The notes under the pieces: generated by a model | What the model was told of the DNA's origin: nothing | The model's input: only the letters and a program-made list of their open reading frames with translations | Database searches by the model: none | Shown here: positions 54,600-62,428 of the stretch, piece after piece | Position numbering within the stretch: position 1 is the first letter of the stretch | How the letters are laid out: each line of letters opens with the position of its first letter | Translations under genes and position numbers: made by a program | Origin: Polaribacter sp. MED152 | Lineage (GTDB): Bacteria > Bacteroidota > Bacteroidia > Flavobacteriales > Flavobacteriaceae | Length of the DNA stretch: 64,000 bases | Assembly: GCF_000152945.2 (NCBI RefSeq) | Contig: NC_020830.1 | Location: forward strand, 620,001-684,000 | Direction of reading: 5' to 3'

Positions 54600-54753
54600 A
54601 AAATCGATAAGGATCTTTTGTTTTAATTTTCATTTATTAAAAAATAATACGAAACCTACTAAAATAAATATTTAGAGCATATACTCTAAAAATCTTCTTA
54701 GGTAGTAAAACAAAAAAATCCTTTAGCTATCGATTTTGAGTAGTGGGGGACTA
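54600..54753 (-). ncRNA. Candidate structured RNA between the micro-ORFs and ccoS
   Basis: A long-range stem is visible: AAAATCGATA (54600-54609) with TATCGATTTT (54728-54737), AGGAT (54610-54614) with ATCCT (54718-54722), and TTTTGTTTT (54616-54624) with AAAACAAAA (54707-54715); inside is a 7-bp hairpin TTTAGAG/CTCTAAA (54671-54690). On the minus strand it begins with TAGTCCCCCACTA and ends at the 54562-54598 hairpin, which suits an RNA of about 200 nt. The strand is inferred. No ORF fits it. Confidence 0.45.
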
Positions 54754-55084
54754 TTTTTTTATCTGGCTATTATATTAATTAAGCTAAATTTGAAAAAATA
54801 TTTGAGAAAAAAAGTGTAAAAAAATTTCCGAAAAGGTTTTAGATTTTTATTACAAAGTACTTTTAGTTCTCTAGAAATCAAATTATAAAGTTCTTTAACG
54901 TATGAGAAACAGCCCTAATACAGTTCACTAAAAGTTTTAAAAATTAAGCACAAAAATATAGTTCACAAAACTTTGATGTTTGGCAACTAATTGTGTTTAT
55001 TAAAATGGAAAGACATAACAAGACATATTTTCGAAAATATATAAAAAATTTCGAAAATATGAATTTTAGCTTACAGGTTCGATT
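54754..55084. other. Non-coding stretch, mostly unexplained
   Basis: No ORF or clear RNA fold seen on either strand. It holds a CAAAAATA (-7 element TATTTTTG on the minus strand, 54951-54958) and the TTTCGAAAATAT repeat listed separately. Confidence 0.5.
55025..55060. repeat. Twin TTTCGAAAATAT operator-like repeat
   Basis: TTTCGAAAATAT occurs at 55029-55040 and 55049-55060, exactly 20 bp apart (two helical turns). The first copy is part of a 16-bp perfect palindrome (55025-55040). Looks like a site for a dimeric regulator; none is assigned. Confidence 0.45.
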
Positions 55085-55213
55085 TTAAAAGTTGATTAAG
55101 CTCTCAACCATAAAGATAATACTTACCGTTAAAATTAATAATTTTAGACTTGCGTCTCCTAGTCTAAGAGTTTCTGAAGTACTTCTTAAATCTGAAAATT
55201 TACGAGTTTTCAT
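55085..55213 (-). CDS. Membrane micro-protein, 42 aa (copy 1)
   Basis: A 42-aa reading frame, ATG at 55213, TAA at 55085. Hydrophilic start (MKTRKFSDLRSTSETLRL) and a C-terminal hydrophobic helix (DASLKLLILTVSIIFMVESL). It is similar to the upstream micro-ORF: both have the pattern L-x-D-A-x-x-K-L-x-I-L-x-x-S-x-I-F-x-x-E-S-L. Its leader contains TAGTCCCCCAC. The likeness between two neighbouring frames argues that both are translated. Family unknown to me; a single-pass membrane peptide near the cbb3 oxidase genes is all that can be said. Confidence 0.55.
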   Translation of the reverse strand: MKTRKFSDLRSTSETLRLGDASLKLLILTVSIIFMVESLINF

Positions 55214-55308
55214 AGTGTGGGGGACTATTTAAGTTAATAATATGTAATAAAGTTAGTAAAATTAATTACACTACCAAATTAAATTTAAAAAAAATTCACG
55301 GTTTTTTT

Positions 55309-55326
55309 ATCGAAAAGGATTTCGAT
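55309..55326. repeat. Inverted repeat upstream of micro-ORF copy 1
   Basis: ATCGAAA-AGGA-TTTCGAT, a 7-bp inverted repeat about 100 bp before the 42-aa frame; similar in core (TCGAAA) to the twin repeat at 55025-55060. Confidence 0.35.
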
Positions 55327-55418
55327 TTACTATTTAGAGTAAGTTTCTTACTTTAATATTAATACTAGTTAAATATCTAATTAACTTAATATCAATTATT
55401 TACACGTATTTCTTAATT

Positions 55419-55541
55419 CTAAAACAAGCTTTCAAATAAAAAGATAGCGCTTAACGATAAAATAAATAATTTTACGGTCGCATCGCTTAAACTAATAACT
55501 TTAGACATAAGATTAGACGCAGAAGATTCTGTATTTTTCAT
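55419..55541 (-). CDS. Membrane micro-protein, 40 aa (copy 2)
   Basis: A 40-aa reading frame, ATG at 55541, TAG at 55419, 69 bp after the hemN stop on the same strand. Polar N-terminus (MKNTESSASNLMSKVISLSD) and a C-terminal hydrophobic helix (ATVKLFILSLSAIFLFESLF). Paralogous to the next frame on the strand, including the leader (TATTATTAA...CCCC before the ATG in both). It may be read from the ccoI-hemN transcript or from a weak TATATTTA element. Function unknown. Confidence 0.55.
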   Translation of the reverse strand: MKNTESSASNLMSKVISLSDATVKLFILSLSAIFLFESLF

Positions 55542-55609
55542 TTTTAGGGGATAATTTAATTAATAATACCTAAATATACTGCAAAGAAACACCTTACACA
55601 ACTTTTGTC

Positions 55610-56971
55610 TTAAATGGTTAGCGAGAAGGTTTTTTGGTCAGATTTTACTTTTAGTAATTTCTTGTCGAAAGCCATACATACGTTTCTAACAAATGGTCTT
55701 GCCTTTTCTGGAATATAGATAGTATTGCCTTTTAACTGAACTAAATCATCTTTTATTAACTCTTCAAGTTCATGCAAATGATTATCAACGTTTGAAATCT
55801 TCATTTGGTCTAAATCCCAAGAAGTACTAAAGTTGCACATCAAATTTAAAATGTGTTTTCTTATGATTTGATCTTCTTTAGTTAAAATATGACCTCTAAA
55901 AACAGGAATTTCTCCTAAGTTCACTATTTTTTGATATTCTTTTACTGTTTTTACATTTTGAGAAAAACCATACCAAGAGTCAGAAATGGCAGACATTCCC
56001 AAACCAATCATTAACTGGGTTTTATTCGAGGTATATCCCATAAAGTTTCTATGTAACGTATTTTCTAAAGTAGCTTTATAGAGAGAATCGCTTTTTAATG
56101 CAAAATGATCCATACCTATTTCTTCATATCCTAAATCTGCAAATAGTTTTTTTCCTATTTCATACAGTTCTCTTTTTTCTTCGTCTTTTGGTAAATCATT
56201 TTCATTAAAACCTCTCTGCCCTACTCCTTTTACCCAAGGCACATGGGCATAACTATAGAATGAAATTCGATCAGGTTTTAGCTCTTTGGTTTTATTAATG
56301 GTATAGATTACGTTTTCTTTTGTTTGATGTGGTAAACCGAAAATTAAATCATGACTTATAGAGGTGTAACCAATTTCTCTAGCCCAATCTGTAACTTGTT
56401 GCACTTCTTTAAAAGTTTGAATTCTATTAATTGCCTTTTGAACATTTTGGTTATAATCTTGAACTCCAAAGCTAACTCTGGTAAATCCGCAGTTAAACAA
56501 CGTTTGTAATTGTTCTTTGGTTGTATTACTAGGATGACCTTCAAAACTAAACTCAGCATTGTTGTGCTTTTTAGCATTTTTAAAAATACCTTGTATCAAG
56601 TACTCTAAATTTTCTTTAGAGAAAAATGTGGGTGTACCTCCACCTAAATGTAACTCCTTTATAATAGGAGTTTCATCAGTTAAATTAACATACAATTGCC
56701 ATTCGTTAATTACTGTTTTTATGTACTCCTCTTCTACTTCATGTCTTTTTGTAATATGTTTATGACAAGCGCAAAACGTGCATAAACTCTCACAAAAAGG
56801 CAAATGAATATATAAGCTAATACCTTCTTTCTGATTACTTTCTATAAAAGATTGTTGAAAGGACTTGATCCATTTTTGTTTAGAAAAGGTTTCATTATTC
56901 CAATATGGTACTGTAGGATAACTTGTATATCTAGGCCCTGGAACATTATATTTTTGAATTAAATTTTTCAT
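55610..56971 (-). CDS. hemN: Oxygen-independent coproporphyrinogen III oxidase
   Basis: A 453-aa radical-SAM enzyme that decarboxylates coproporphyrinogen III without O2 in heme synthesis. The cluster motif is CESLCTFCACHKH (CX3CX2CXC); LHLGGGTPTFF and SFEGHPSNTT (SAM binding) and ISHDLIFGLPHQT follow. The start GPRYTSYPTVPYW is that of HemN proper. Its ATG overlaps the ccoI stop by 4 bp, so both are one operon under the FNR-type box; the enzyme supplies heme for cbb3 oxidase at low O2. Confidence 0.95.
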   Translation of the reverse strand: MKNLIQKYNVPGPRYTSYPTVPYWNNETFSKQKWIKSFQQSFIESNQKEGISLYIHLPFCESLCTFCACHKHITKRHEVEEEYIKTVINEWQLYVNLTDETPIIKELHLGGGTPTFFSKENLEYLIQGIFKNAKKHNNAEFSFEGHPSNTTKEQLQTLFNCGFTRVSFGVQDYNQNVQKAINRIQTFKEVQQVTDWAREIGYTSISHDLIFGLPHQTKENVIYTINKTKELKPDRISFYSYAHVPWVKGVGQRGFNENDLPKDEEKRELYEIGKKLFADLGYEEIGMDHFALKSDSLYKATLENTLHRNFMGYTSNKTQLMIGLGMSAISDSWYGFSQNVKTVKEYQKIVNLGEIPVFRGHILTKEDQIIRKHILNLMCNFSTSWDLDQMKISNVDNHLHELEELIKDDLVQLKGNTIYIPEKARPFVRNVCMAFDKKLLKVKSDQKTFSLTI

Positions 56972-59349
56972 AGTTTACGTAATTTTTTACCAATTATATT
57001 GGTTGAAATAGTTGTGAAAACAACTATGCTTATAGAACTTAAGGGCATTAAAATAGCTGCAATTACTGGCATTAATTGGCCTGTTACTGCAAAATATAAC
57101 CCAACAACATTATAAAGTAGTGATAATGCAAAGCAGTATTTTATGATTGTAATCGCCTTTTTTGAAGCTTTGAAAAAAGCAGATATTTTATCAAATTGAG
57201 AAGCGTCTAAAATAGCATCGCAAGCAGGAGAAAAAACATTAATATTTTCTGAAAGTGCAATACCAACATTACTCTGAGCAAGGGCTCCTGCATCATTCAA
57301 ACCATCACCAATCATAGCCACATTTCTGCCTAAATTTTGTTGACTTTCAGCAAATTGTAATTTATCATCTGGTTTTTGATTAAATAGAAATGTAGTTTCC
57401 TTGGGTAAAAATTCTTTCAAATACACTTTTTCACCCTCATTATCTCCTGAAATTACAGCCAAAAAATACGATCTTTTTAATGTATTAAAAATAGACTTTA
57501 CTCCTTTTCTGTAAGCGTTTTTAAAACGGAATTTACCTTTGTAATTCTCATTAACACTTACATGTACTGAAGTATCAAATGATGATTCTTCTTTGCCATT
57601 TTTTACAAAGGATGCAGCACCTATTTTAAGACTATTGTTCTTAAGCTTAGTTTCTATTCCTTTACCTAAATACTCATTATATCCCTCTAAAACCTCAGTA
57701 TTCACATTATTTAATGAGTTATACAATATTCTACTTAAAGGATGATTTGATGCTCTTAAACTACTCTTTAAAGCTATTTTTTCTTCCATTATTAAAGGTG
57801 AACCTTCATAGGTAATTGTACTTTCTTTATTAGTAGTTAAGGTTCCTGTTTTGTCAAATATCACAGTATCTACACCCGCTAATTGTTCTATTACTGTTGC
57901 ATTTTTCAAATAGAATTTTTGCTTTCCAAAAATGCGCAATAAATTACCTAGAGTAAAAGGTGCAGCCAGAGCTATTGCACATGGACAAGCAATAATAAGC
58001 ACTGCTGTAAATACATTTAAAGCCTTGCTATCATCAAAAAATAACCAAAAAGTAGTAGACAAAATAGCAATGGTTAACACTATAATTGTAAAATTTTTAC
58101 TGATTTTATCTGTTAGTGTTTTAAATGACGAACTTTTATCATTCTTAAACACATCGTTACTCCACAACTGTGTTAAGTAACTTTGAGATACTGAAGCTAA
58201 GACTTGCATTTCTAAAACGCCTGTTAATTGTTTACCACCAGCAAATAACTTGTCTCCAGACTTTTTAGTTACAGGTTCTGCTTCACCAGTAACAAAGCTA
58301 TAATCTATTTGTGCATCTCCATTAATTAAAATGCCATCTACAGGTATTAGTTCTTGGTGTCTAATTAATAATCTATCACCTTTTTTAACATCGTAAATTT
58401 GAACATTTTCTTCTGTTTTATCTGATAAAATTCGAGTAACCGCAATTGGAAAGTACGATTTGTAATCGCGTTCAAAAGACAAAAAATTATACGTTTTTTG
58501 CTGAAAGAACTTACCTAAAAGCAAGAAGAAAACTAAACCAGTTAAACTATCGAAAAAGCCAGTACCTAAATCAAAAATAATCTCGATAGTACTTCTTATA
58601 AATAAAACAGAAACACCTAAAGCAATAGGCACATCTATATTTAGTATTTTAGATCTTAGGCCTTTATATGCTGAAACAAAATAATCATTGGCCGCATAAA
58701 AAACTACAGGCAAAGAAAAGACAAACATTAACCAACGAAAAATGTTTTTGTATTGATTTAGCCAAAAGCCATCAACCTCAAAATATTCTGGAAACGATAA
58801 AAACATCACATTACCAAAAGCAAAACCTGCAATTCCTAATTTATAAATTAAACTTCGGTTTACTTTTTTCTTACCAGTTTCATAATCTTCTAAACTTATA
58901 TAAGGTTCGTAACCAATTGTACTTAATAAAAGTACTATTTCTTTTAGTGATGTTAGGGTTGCATCATAAGATACTCGAACTGTTTTCTTAGGGAAATCTA
59001 CTTGAGATGAGTTTATTTTATCATTTAATTTATGCAAATTCTCTAGGACCCAAATACAAGAGCTGCAATGAATATGAGGAATATAAAGCGTTACAATTTG
59101 TGTGTGTTCGTCATTAAATTCTAAGAGTTTCTCTATAATTTCTTTGTTCTCTAAGAAATCATACTTCCCCTCAATTTCTGATGGAATTGCACCTGGATTT
59201 TCTTGAAGATCGTAATAACAAGTTAAATCGTTTTCTGAAAAAATCTCATAAACGGTTTTACAACCATTACAGCAAAAACGCTTTTCGTTAAGCGTAATTG
59301 TTGTATTCTCACAAGAATCTCCACAATGATAACATAGTGTAGTATTCAT
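56968..59349 (-). CDS. ccoI: Copper P1B-type ATPase CcoI
   Basis: A 793-aa heavy-metal P-type ATPase. N-terminus with a cysteine cluster (CYHCGDSC and CCNGC), then an HMA domain with HIHCSSCIW. Eight membrane helices with the CPC motif IIACPCAIALAAP, phosphorylation site DKTGTLTTNK, and GDGLNDAGAL hinge. The extra N-terminal cysteines and cluster context mark the FixI/CcoI group, which supplies copper for cbb3 oxidase rather than detoxifying. Divergent from the Crp/Fnr gene and overlapping hemN. Confidence 0.95.
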   Translation of the reverse strand: MNTTLCYHCGDSCENTTITLNEKRFCCNGCKTVYEIFSENDLTCYYDLQENPGAIPSEIEGKYDFLENKEIIEKLLEFNDEHTQIVTLYIPHIHCSSCIWVLENLHKLNDKINSSQVDFPKKTVRVSYDATLTSLKEIVLLLSTIGYEPYISLEDYETGKKKVNRSLIYKLGIAGFAFGNVMFLSFPEYFEVDGFWLNQYKNIFRWLMFVFSLPVVFYAANDYFVSAYKGLRSKILNIDVPIALGVSVLFIRSTIEIIFDLGTGFFDSLTGLVFFLLLGKFFQQKTYNFLSFERDYKSYFPIAVTRILSDKTEENVQIYDVKKGDRLLIRHQELIPVDGILINGDAQIDYSFVTGEAEPVTKKSGDKLFAGGKQLTGVLEMQVLASVSQSYLTQLWSNDVFKNDKSSSFKTLTDKISKNFTIIVLTIAILSTTFWLFFDDSKALNVFTAVLIIACPCAIALAAPFTLGNLLRIFGKQKFYLKNATVIEQLAGVDTVIFDKTGTLTTNKESTITYEGSPLIMEEKIALKSSLRASNHPLSRILYNSLNNVNTEVLEGYNEYLGKGIETKLKNNSLKIGAASFVKNGKEESSFDTSVHVSVNENYKGKFRFKNAYRKGVKSIFNTLKRSYFLAVISGDNEGEKVYLKEFLPKETTFLFNQKPDDKLQFAESQQNLGRNVAMIGDGLNDAGALAQSNVGIALSENINVFSPACDAILDASQFDKISAFFKASKKAITIIKYCFALSLLYNVVGLYFAVTGQLMPVIAAILMPLSSISIVVFTTISTNIIGKKLRKL

Positions 59350-59370
59350 ATTTACTCTATTTGCCTACTG

Positions 59371-59430
59371 CAAATTTCGAATTTCTATTAAGTTTAAAAT
59401 ATGATATTTGTCAGGTTTTAAATATATTTG
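59371..59430. promoter_or_regulatory. Shared FNR-type box between ccoI and the Crp/Fnr gene
   Basis: TGAT-ATTT-GTCA at 59402-59413 followed by GG, nearly identical to the ccoS box including the flank (CAGGTTT). For ccoI (minus) a -7 like GAAATTTG (59378 to 59371) puts the box about 41 bp before the start: activating. For the regulator (plus), TATATTTG at 59423-59430 puts it about 26 bp before the start: repressing. Confidence 0.6.
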
Positions 59431-59453
59431 TTAGGCAACCAATCAATACAATT

Positions 59454-60140
59454 ATGAGTAAATGTGAACAATGTATTGTTCGTCAATTTAATTCTCTAAA
59501 ACATCTTTCTAAAGATGAATTAATAAGAATGTCTGCTTGCAAAACCTCTAAAATTATTAAAAAAGGTGAGCCTTTATTTATTGAGGGTGAGCATATTAAT
59601 GGAGTTTTCTGTATCAAAGATGGTATTTGTAAAGTTTCTAAAATTAGTGACAATGGAAAAAATCAAATAGTAAACTTGATTAAAAAAGGCGATTTAATTG
59701 GTGAACGCAGTTTATTAACTGAAGAAGTTTCTAATTTAAATGCTGTTGCTCTAGAAGATTTAGAAGTGTGTTTTATACCAAAAAGTGAAATTGTTAAAGA
59801 TTTAGAGAAAAATCAGAACTTTACAATGGATGTTTTAAAAAATATGGCAAACTCTCTTAAAAATGCAGATAATTTAATTGTTGATATGGCACAGAAAAGT
59901 GTAAAACAACGATTGGCTGAGACACTTTTAAAACTACAAACCAAATTTGGAACCACAGAAGAAGGCAATCTAGACATTCATTTATCCAGAGAGGATATTG
60001 CCAATATTATAGGTACAGCCACAGAATCTGCAATTCGTTTATTGTCTGAATTTAAGAAAAAGGGCTATATTGAAATGAAAGGCAAAAGCATTAGTGTTGC
60101 TAATGAAAATGGTTTAAAGAAAGTTTCTAGCGGATTTTAA
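59454..60140 (+). CDS. Crp/Fnr family transcriptional regulator
   Basis: A 228-aa regulator. N-terminal CEQC (C4, C7), further cysteines C29, C53, C59 and C106, then the cyclic-nucleotide-binding fold (about 25-125, with KKGEPLFIEGE and KKGDLIGERSLL) and a C-terminal winged helix with SREDIANIIGTATESAIRLL. The recognition helix keeps E191 and R195 of FNR (E209, R213), fitting the TGAT/ATCA boxes; the FNR Ser212 place is Ile. Cysteine spacing is not that of E. coli FNR, so an Fe-S cluster is possible but unproven. The frame opens at 59361; the ATG at 59454 gives the CxxC start. Confidence 0.9.
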   Translation: MSKCEQCIVRQFNSLKHLSKDELIRMSACKTSKIIKKGEPLFIEGEHINGVFCIKDGICKVSKISDNGKNQIVNLIKKGDLIGERSLLTEEVSNLNAVALEDLEVCFIPKSEIVKDLEKNQNFTMDVLKNMANSLKNADNLIVDMAQKSVKQRLAETLLKLQTKFGTTEEGNLDIHLSREDIANIIGTATESAIRLLSEFKKKGYIEMKGKSISVANENGLKKVSSGF

Positions 60141-60142
60141 CC

Positions 60143-62425
60143 TTAGAAAGAATAACCTATTGCAAAATTAAATACAGGTTCATCTAACCTAAAATCTAAG
60201 CGTTCTCCTTCAGGCAAAGCTGGGTCATGAAATGGTGCTGCTAAATCAAAACGAATTACAAAACCTTGCACATCAATCCTTAGTCCTAAACCTGCACCCA
60301 TTCCTAATTCATTTAAGAAGTTAGATGTAAATTTATCATTACCATTAAAAGCCGGATTTTCATTTGAGTTCCATACATTACCAGCATCAACAAAAAAGGC
60401 ACCTTTAAAAAAAGAGTAAATAGGAAAGCGATATTCTACATTAGCTTCCAACCTAATATTACCAGTTCTATCAAAAAAAGAAGTACTGTTTTGATTGTTT
60501 GTATCTGTATAAGTACCTGGGCCTAAAGATCTAGTATTAAAGGCTCTTACACTATATGGACCTCCAGAAAAATATTGTTTTACAAAAGGTACAACATCAG
60601 AATTACCATAAGCCAAACCATAACCAGCAAATAAACGTGTTGCAATGGTTTGAGCATACTTATCACCAAAATTAAAATGATATCTAAAATCTACATCTGC
60701 CTTTGCATATTGTGCATATTGCAAACCTAAAAATTCTTTTGGCTGACCTGTTGTAGTTTCTTTACCTAATAGACTTATTGAATTTCCTGCAACATCAATT
60801 GTTGAATTAAAGAAAAATTGATGGGTTCTTTTTGCGGCTAACATTTCGTTATACGTAAATGAAAAAGTTAAACCAGAAATAAATTGCTGTTCAAAACTTC
60901 TTGCTAAAAATGGGTTGTCTGCTAAAATTTGATCAAATTCTGGTGTGGTGTTAGACAACCTTGTGTAATTAACAGAAATAGGATTTACCTCATAGGTTAT
61001 GTATTTGTTTGCATTCCACACATAACCAAAAAGTGCAGTTCCTGATAATAAGGTATATAACTGACTACGATTTAAATATGTTGCACTTAAACTTGTTTTT
61101 GTTTTAGGTATGGAATATTCAAAAAAATCTTCGTTAATTGAAAACGGAGCAATTACTCTAGGAAAAATTAATTCTGTTTTTAATTCTAATTCTAAACTAC
61201 TTAAACCTGAATTATCTCCTGATGAAACTTGGGTTTCATACCCAATACTAGAACTTATATTTAAGGTCTCTCCTCCTCCAAAAAGATTTCTGTTACTAAA
61301 AACCAAACCAAGAGTTGGACCAGCAAAATTGTTAGATTTAGTAACAGCTTGCAACTCTGCACGAAGCGCACGTTTGGTTAATGGTGATAAAAAGATATTG
61401 GCTTCTAATGCACCTTCATTATCATCTGCAAGGGTATCTAATTCTTTGTACTGAATATTTACATATTTATAAGCACCTATTGTAGATAGGCGTCTTGCCG
61501 TATTTTTTGAATTATCAGGATTGTAATAGTCACCTTCTTTTAGTGTGATAAAATCATCTAAATATTTAGGCTTGAAAAATTCTTCATTTTGATAGTAATT
61601 TTTCTCTTCAAAGCGTTTTGAAATATTAGTTGTAGAATCTCTTAAATTATAATTTGGGTAAACATTGATAGTTTTTACCTTATAAGGAATGATAGCTTTC
61701 TCAGGCACATCCTTTTTTAATTTCAAAAAAAGATCGAATTTCTTATTCTTGTATTGATTTGTATCTGCCTCAAAAATTAAAAAGTTATTATTAAAATTAT
61801 AATAGCCTAAGTCTTTCAACTCATTATCTAAACGTTGCCTTTCTAACTTTAAATTCCCCAAATCGAAACGCATATTCTTTTCAAAAGGAGACTTTGCAGT
61901 AAGCTTTTTAATGTCATTAAAAATTGGTTTAGTAAAACTATCAACTTGATAATTGGCTAAAGTATAAGGTTCTTTAATTTTTAGTTGATATAAAACAGAT
62001 GCTCTTTTCTCTGATTCTGTAAATGATGAAGTTGCAGAGCTATAAAAGAATCCACTGTTTTCTAATCTATTTAAAAGAATGTCTTCTACCTCTAAATTCT
62101 CTACATCAGATTGATAAACTGGCTCTTCACCTAATTGCTTAAACAACCATTTATTAATAAAATTGGTCTTTCCTTGCTCATTTTTATAATAGTAGTACAA
62201 ACCCAAGTGCATACCTAAAAACTTAGAGTTGGGTTCAGGTCTTAAAACTTGTCTAAGATTTTCTTTTAACTGCGCTACTTGAGGTACTGCAGAATCAGCA
62301 TCCATTTCTATTTCTGCGCCTGTATAAAGGCGTTCGCCTTCAGGTATAAATTTGTTAATGCTACAAGAATATACCATAAATAATATGCTACTAAAAAAGA
62401 GACTATTTTTAATTATTTTTTTCAA
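60143..62425 (-). CDS. tamL: TamL-type BamA/TamA outer membrane protein (lipoprotein)
   Basis: A 760-aa Omp85-family protein with a lipoprotein signal (VYSCS, Cys at 21), unusual for Omp85 but typical of TamL in Bacteroidota. Residues about 30-350 are periplasmic POTRA-like domains; about 360-760 form the 16-strand barrel, with VRAFNTRSLGPG (the RGF-like motif), FVDAGNVW and the terminal FNFAIGYSF. It works with TamB (next gene downstream partner, 3 bp apart, encoded upstream on the strand) in outer-membrane assembly or lipid transport. Confidence 0.88.
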   Translation of the reverse strand: MKKIIKNSLFFSSILFMVYSCSINKFIPEGERLYTGAEIEMDADSAVPQVAQLKENLRQVLRPEPNSKFLGMHLGLYYYYKNEQGKTNFINKWLFKQLGEEPVYQSDVENLEVEDILLNRLENSGFFYSSATSSFTESEKRASVLYQLKIKEPYTLANYQVDSFTKPIFNDIKKLTAKSPFEKNMRFDLGNLKLERQRLDNELKDLGYYNFNNNFLIFEADTNQYKNKKFDLFLKLKKDVPEKAIIPYKVKTINVYPNYNLRDSTTNISKRFEEKNYYQNEEFFKPKYLDDFITLKEGDYYNPDNSKNTARRLSTIGAYKYVNIQYKELDTLADDNEGALEANIFLSPLTKRALRAELQAVTKSNNFAGPTLGLVFSNRNLFGGGETLNISSSIGYETQVSSGDNSGLSSLELELKTELIFPRVIAPFSINEDFFEYSIPKTKTSLSATYLNRSQLYTLLSGTALFGYVWNANKYITYEVNPISVNYTRLSNTTPEFDQILADNPFLARSFEQQFISGLTFSFTYNEMLAAKRTHQFFFNSTIDVAGNSISLLGKETTTGQPKEFLGLQYAQYAKADVDFRYHFNFGDKYAQTIATRLFAGYGLAYGNSDVVPFVKQYFSGGPYSVRAFNTRSLGPGTYTDTNNQNSTSFFDRTGNIRLEANVEYRFPIYSFFKGAFFVDAGNVWNSNENPAFNGNDKFTSNFLNELGMGAGLGLRIDVQGFVIRFDLAAPFHDPALPEGERLDFRLDEPVFNFAIGYSF

Positions 62426-62428
62426 TGA

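Noticed and set aside
54720..54760. Third micro-ORF after the C-rich motif
   Set aside because: No ATG, GTG or TTG start in a frame giving a helix like the other two copies; the sequence folds as RNA instead.
55071..55090. tRNA T-arm-like GGTTCGATT
   Set aside because: No matching acceptor stem, anticodon or D arm around it; it lies at the end of a micro-ORF.
58668..58991. 107-aa open frame on the + strand
   Set aside because: Antisense to ccoI inside the membrane region; basic, low-complexity product.
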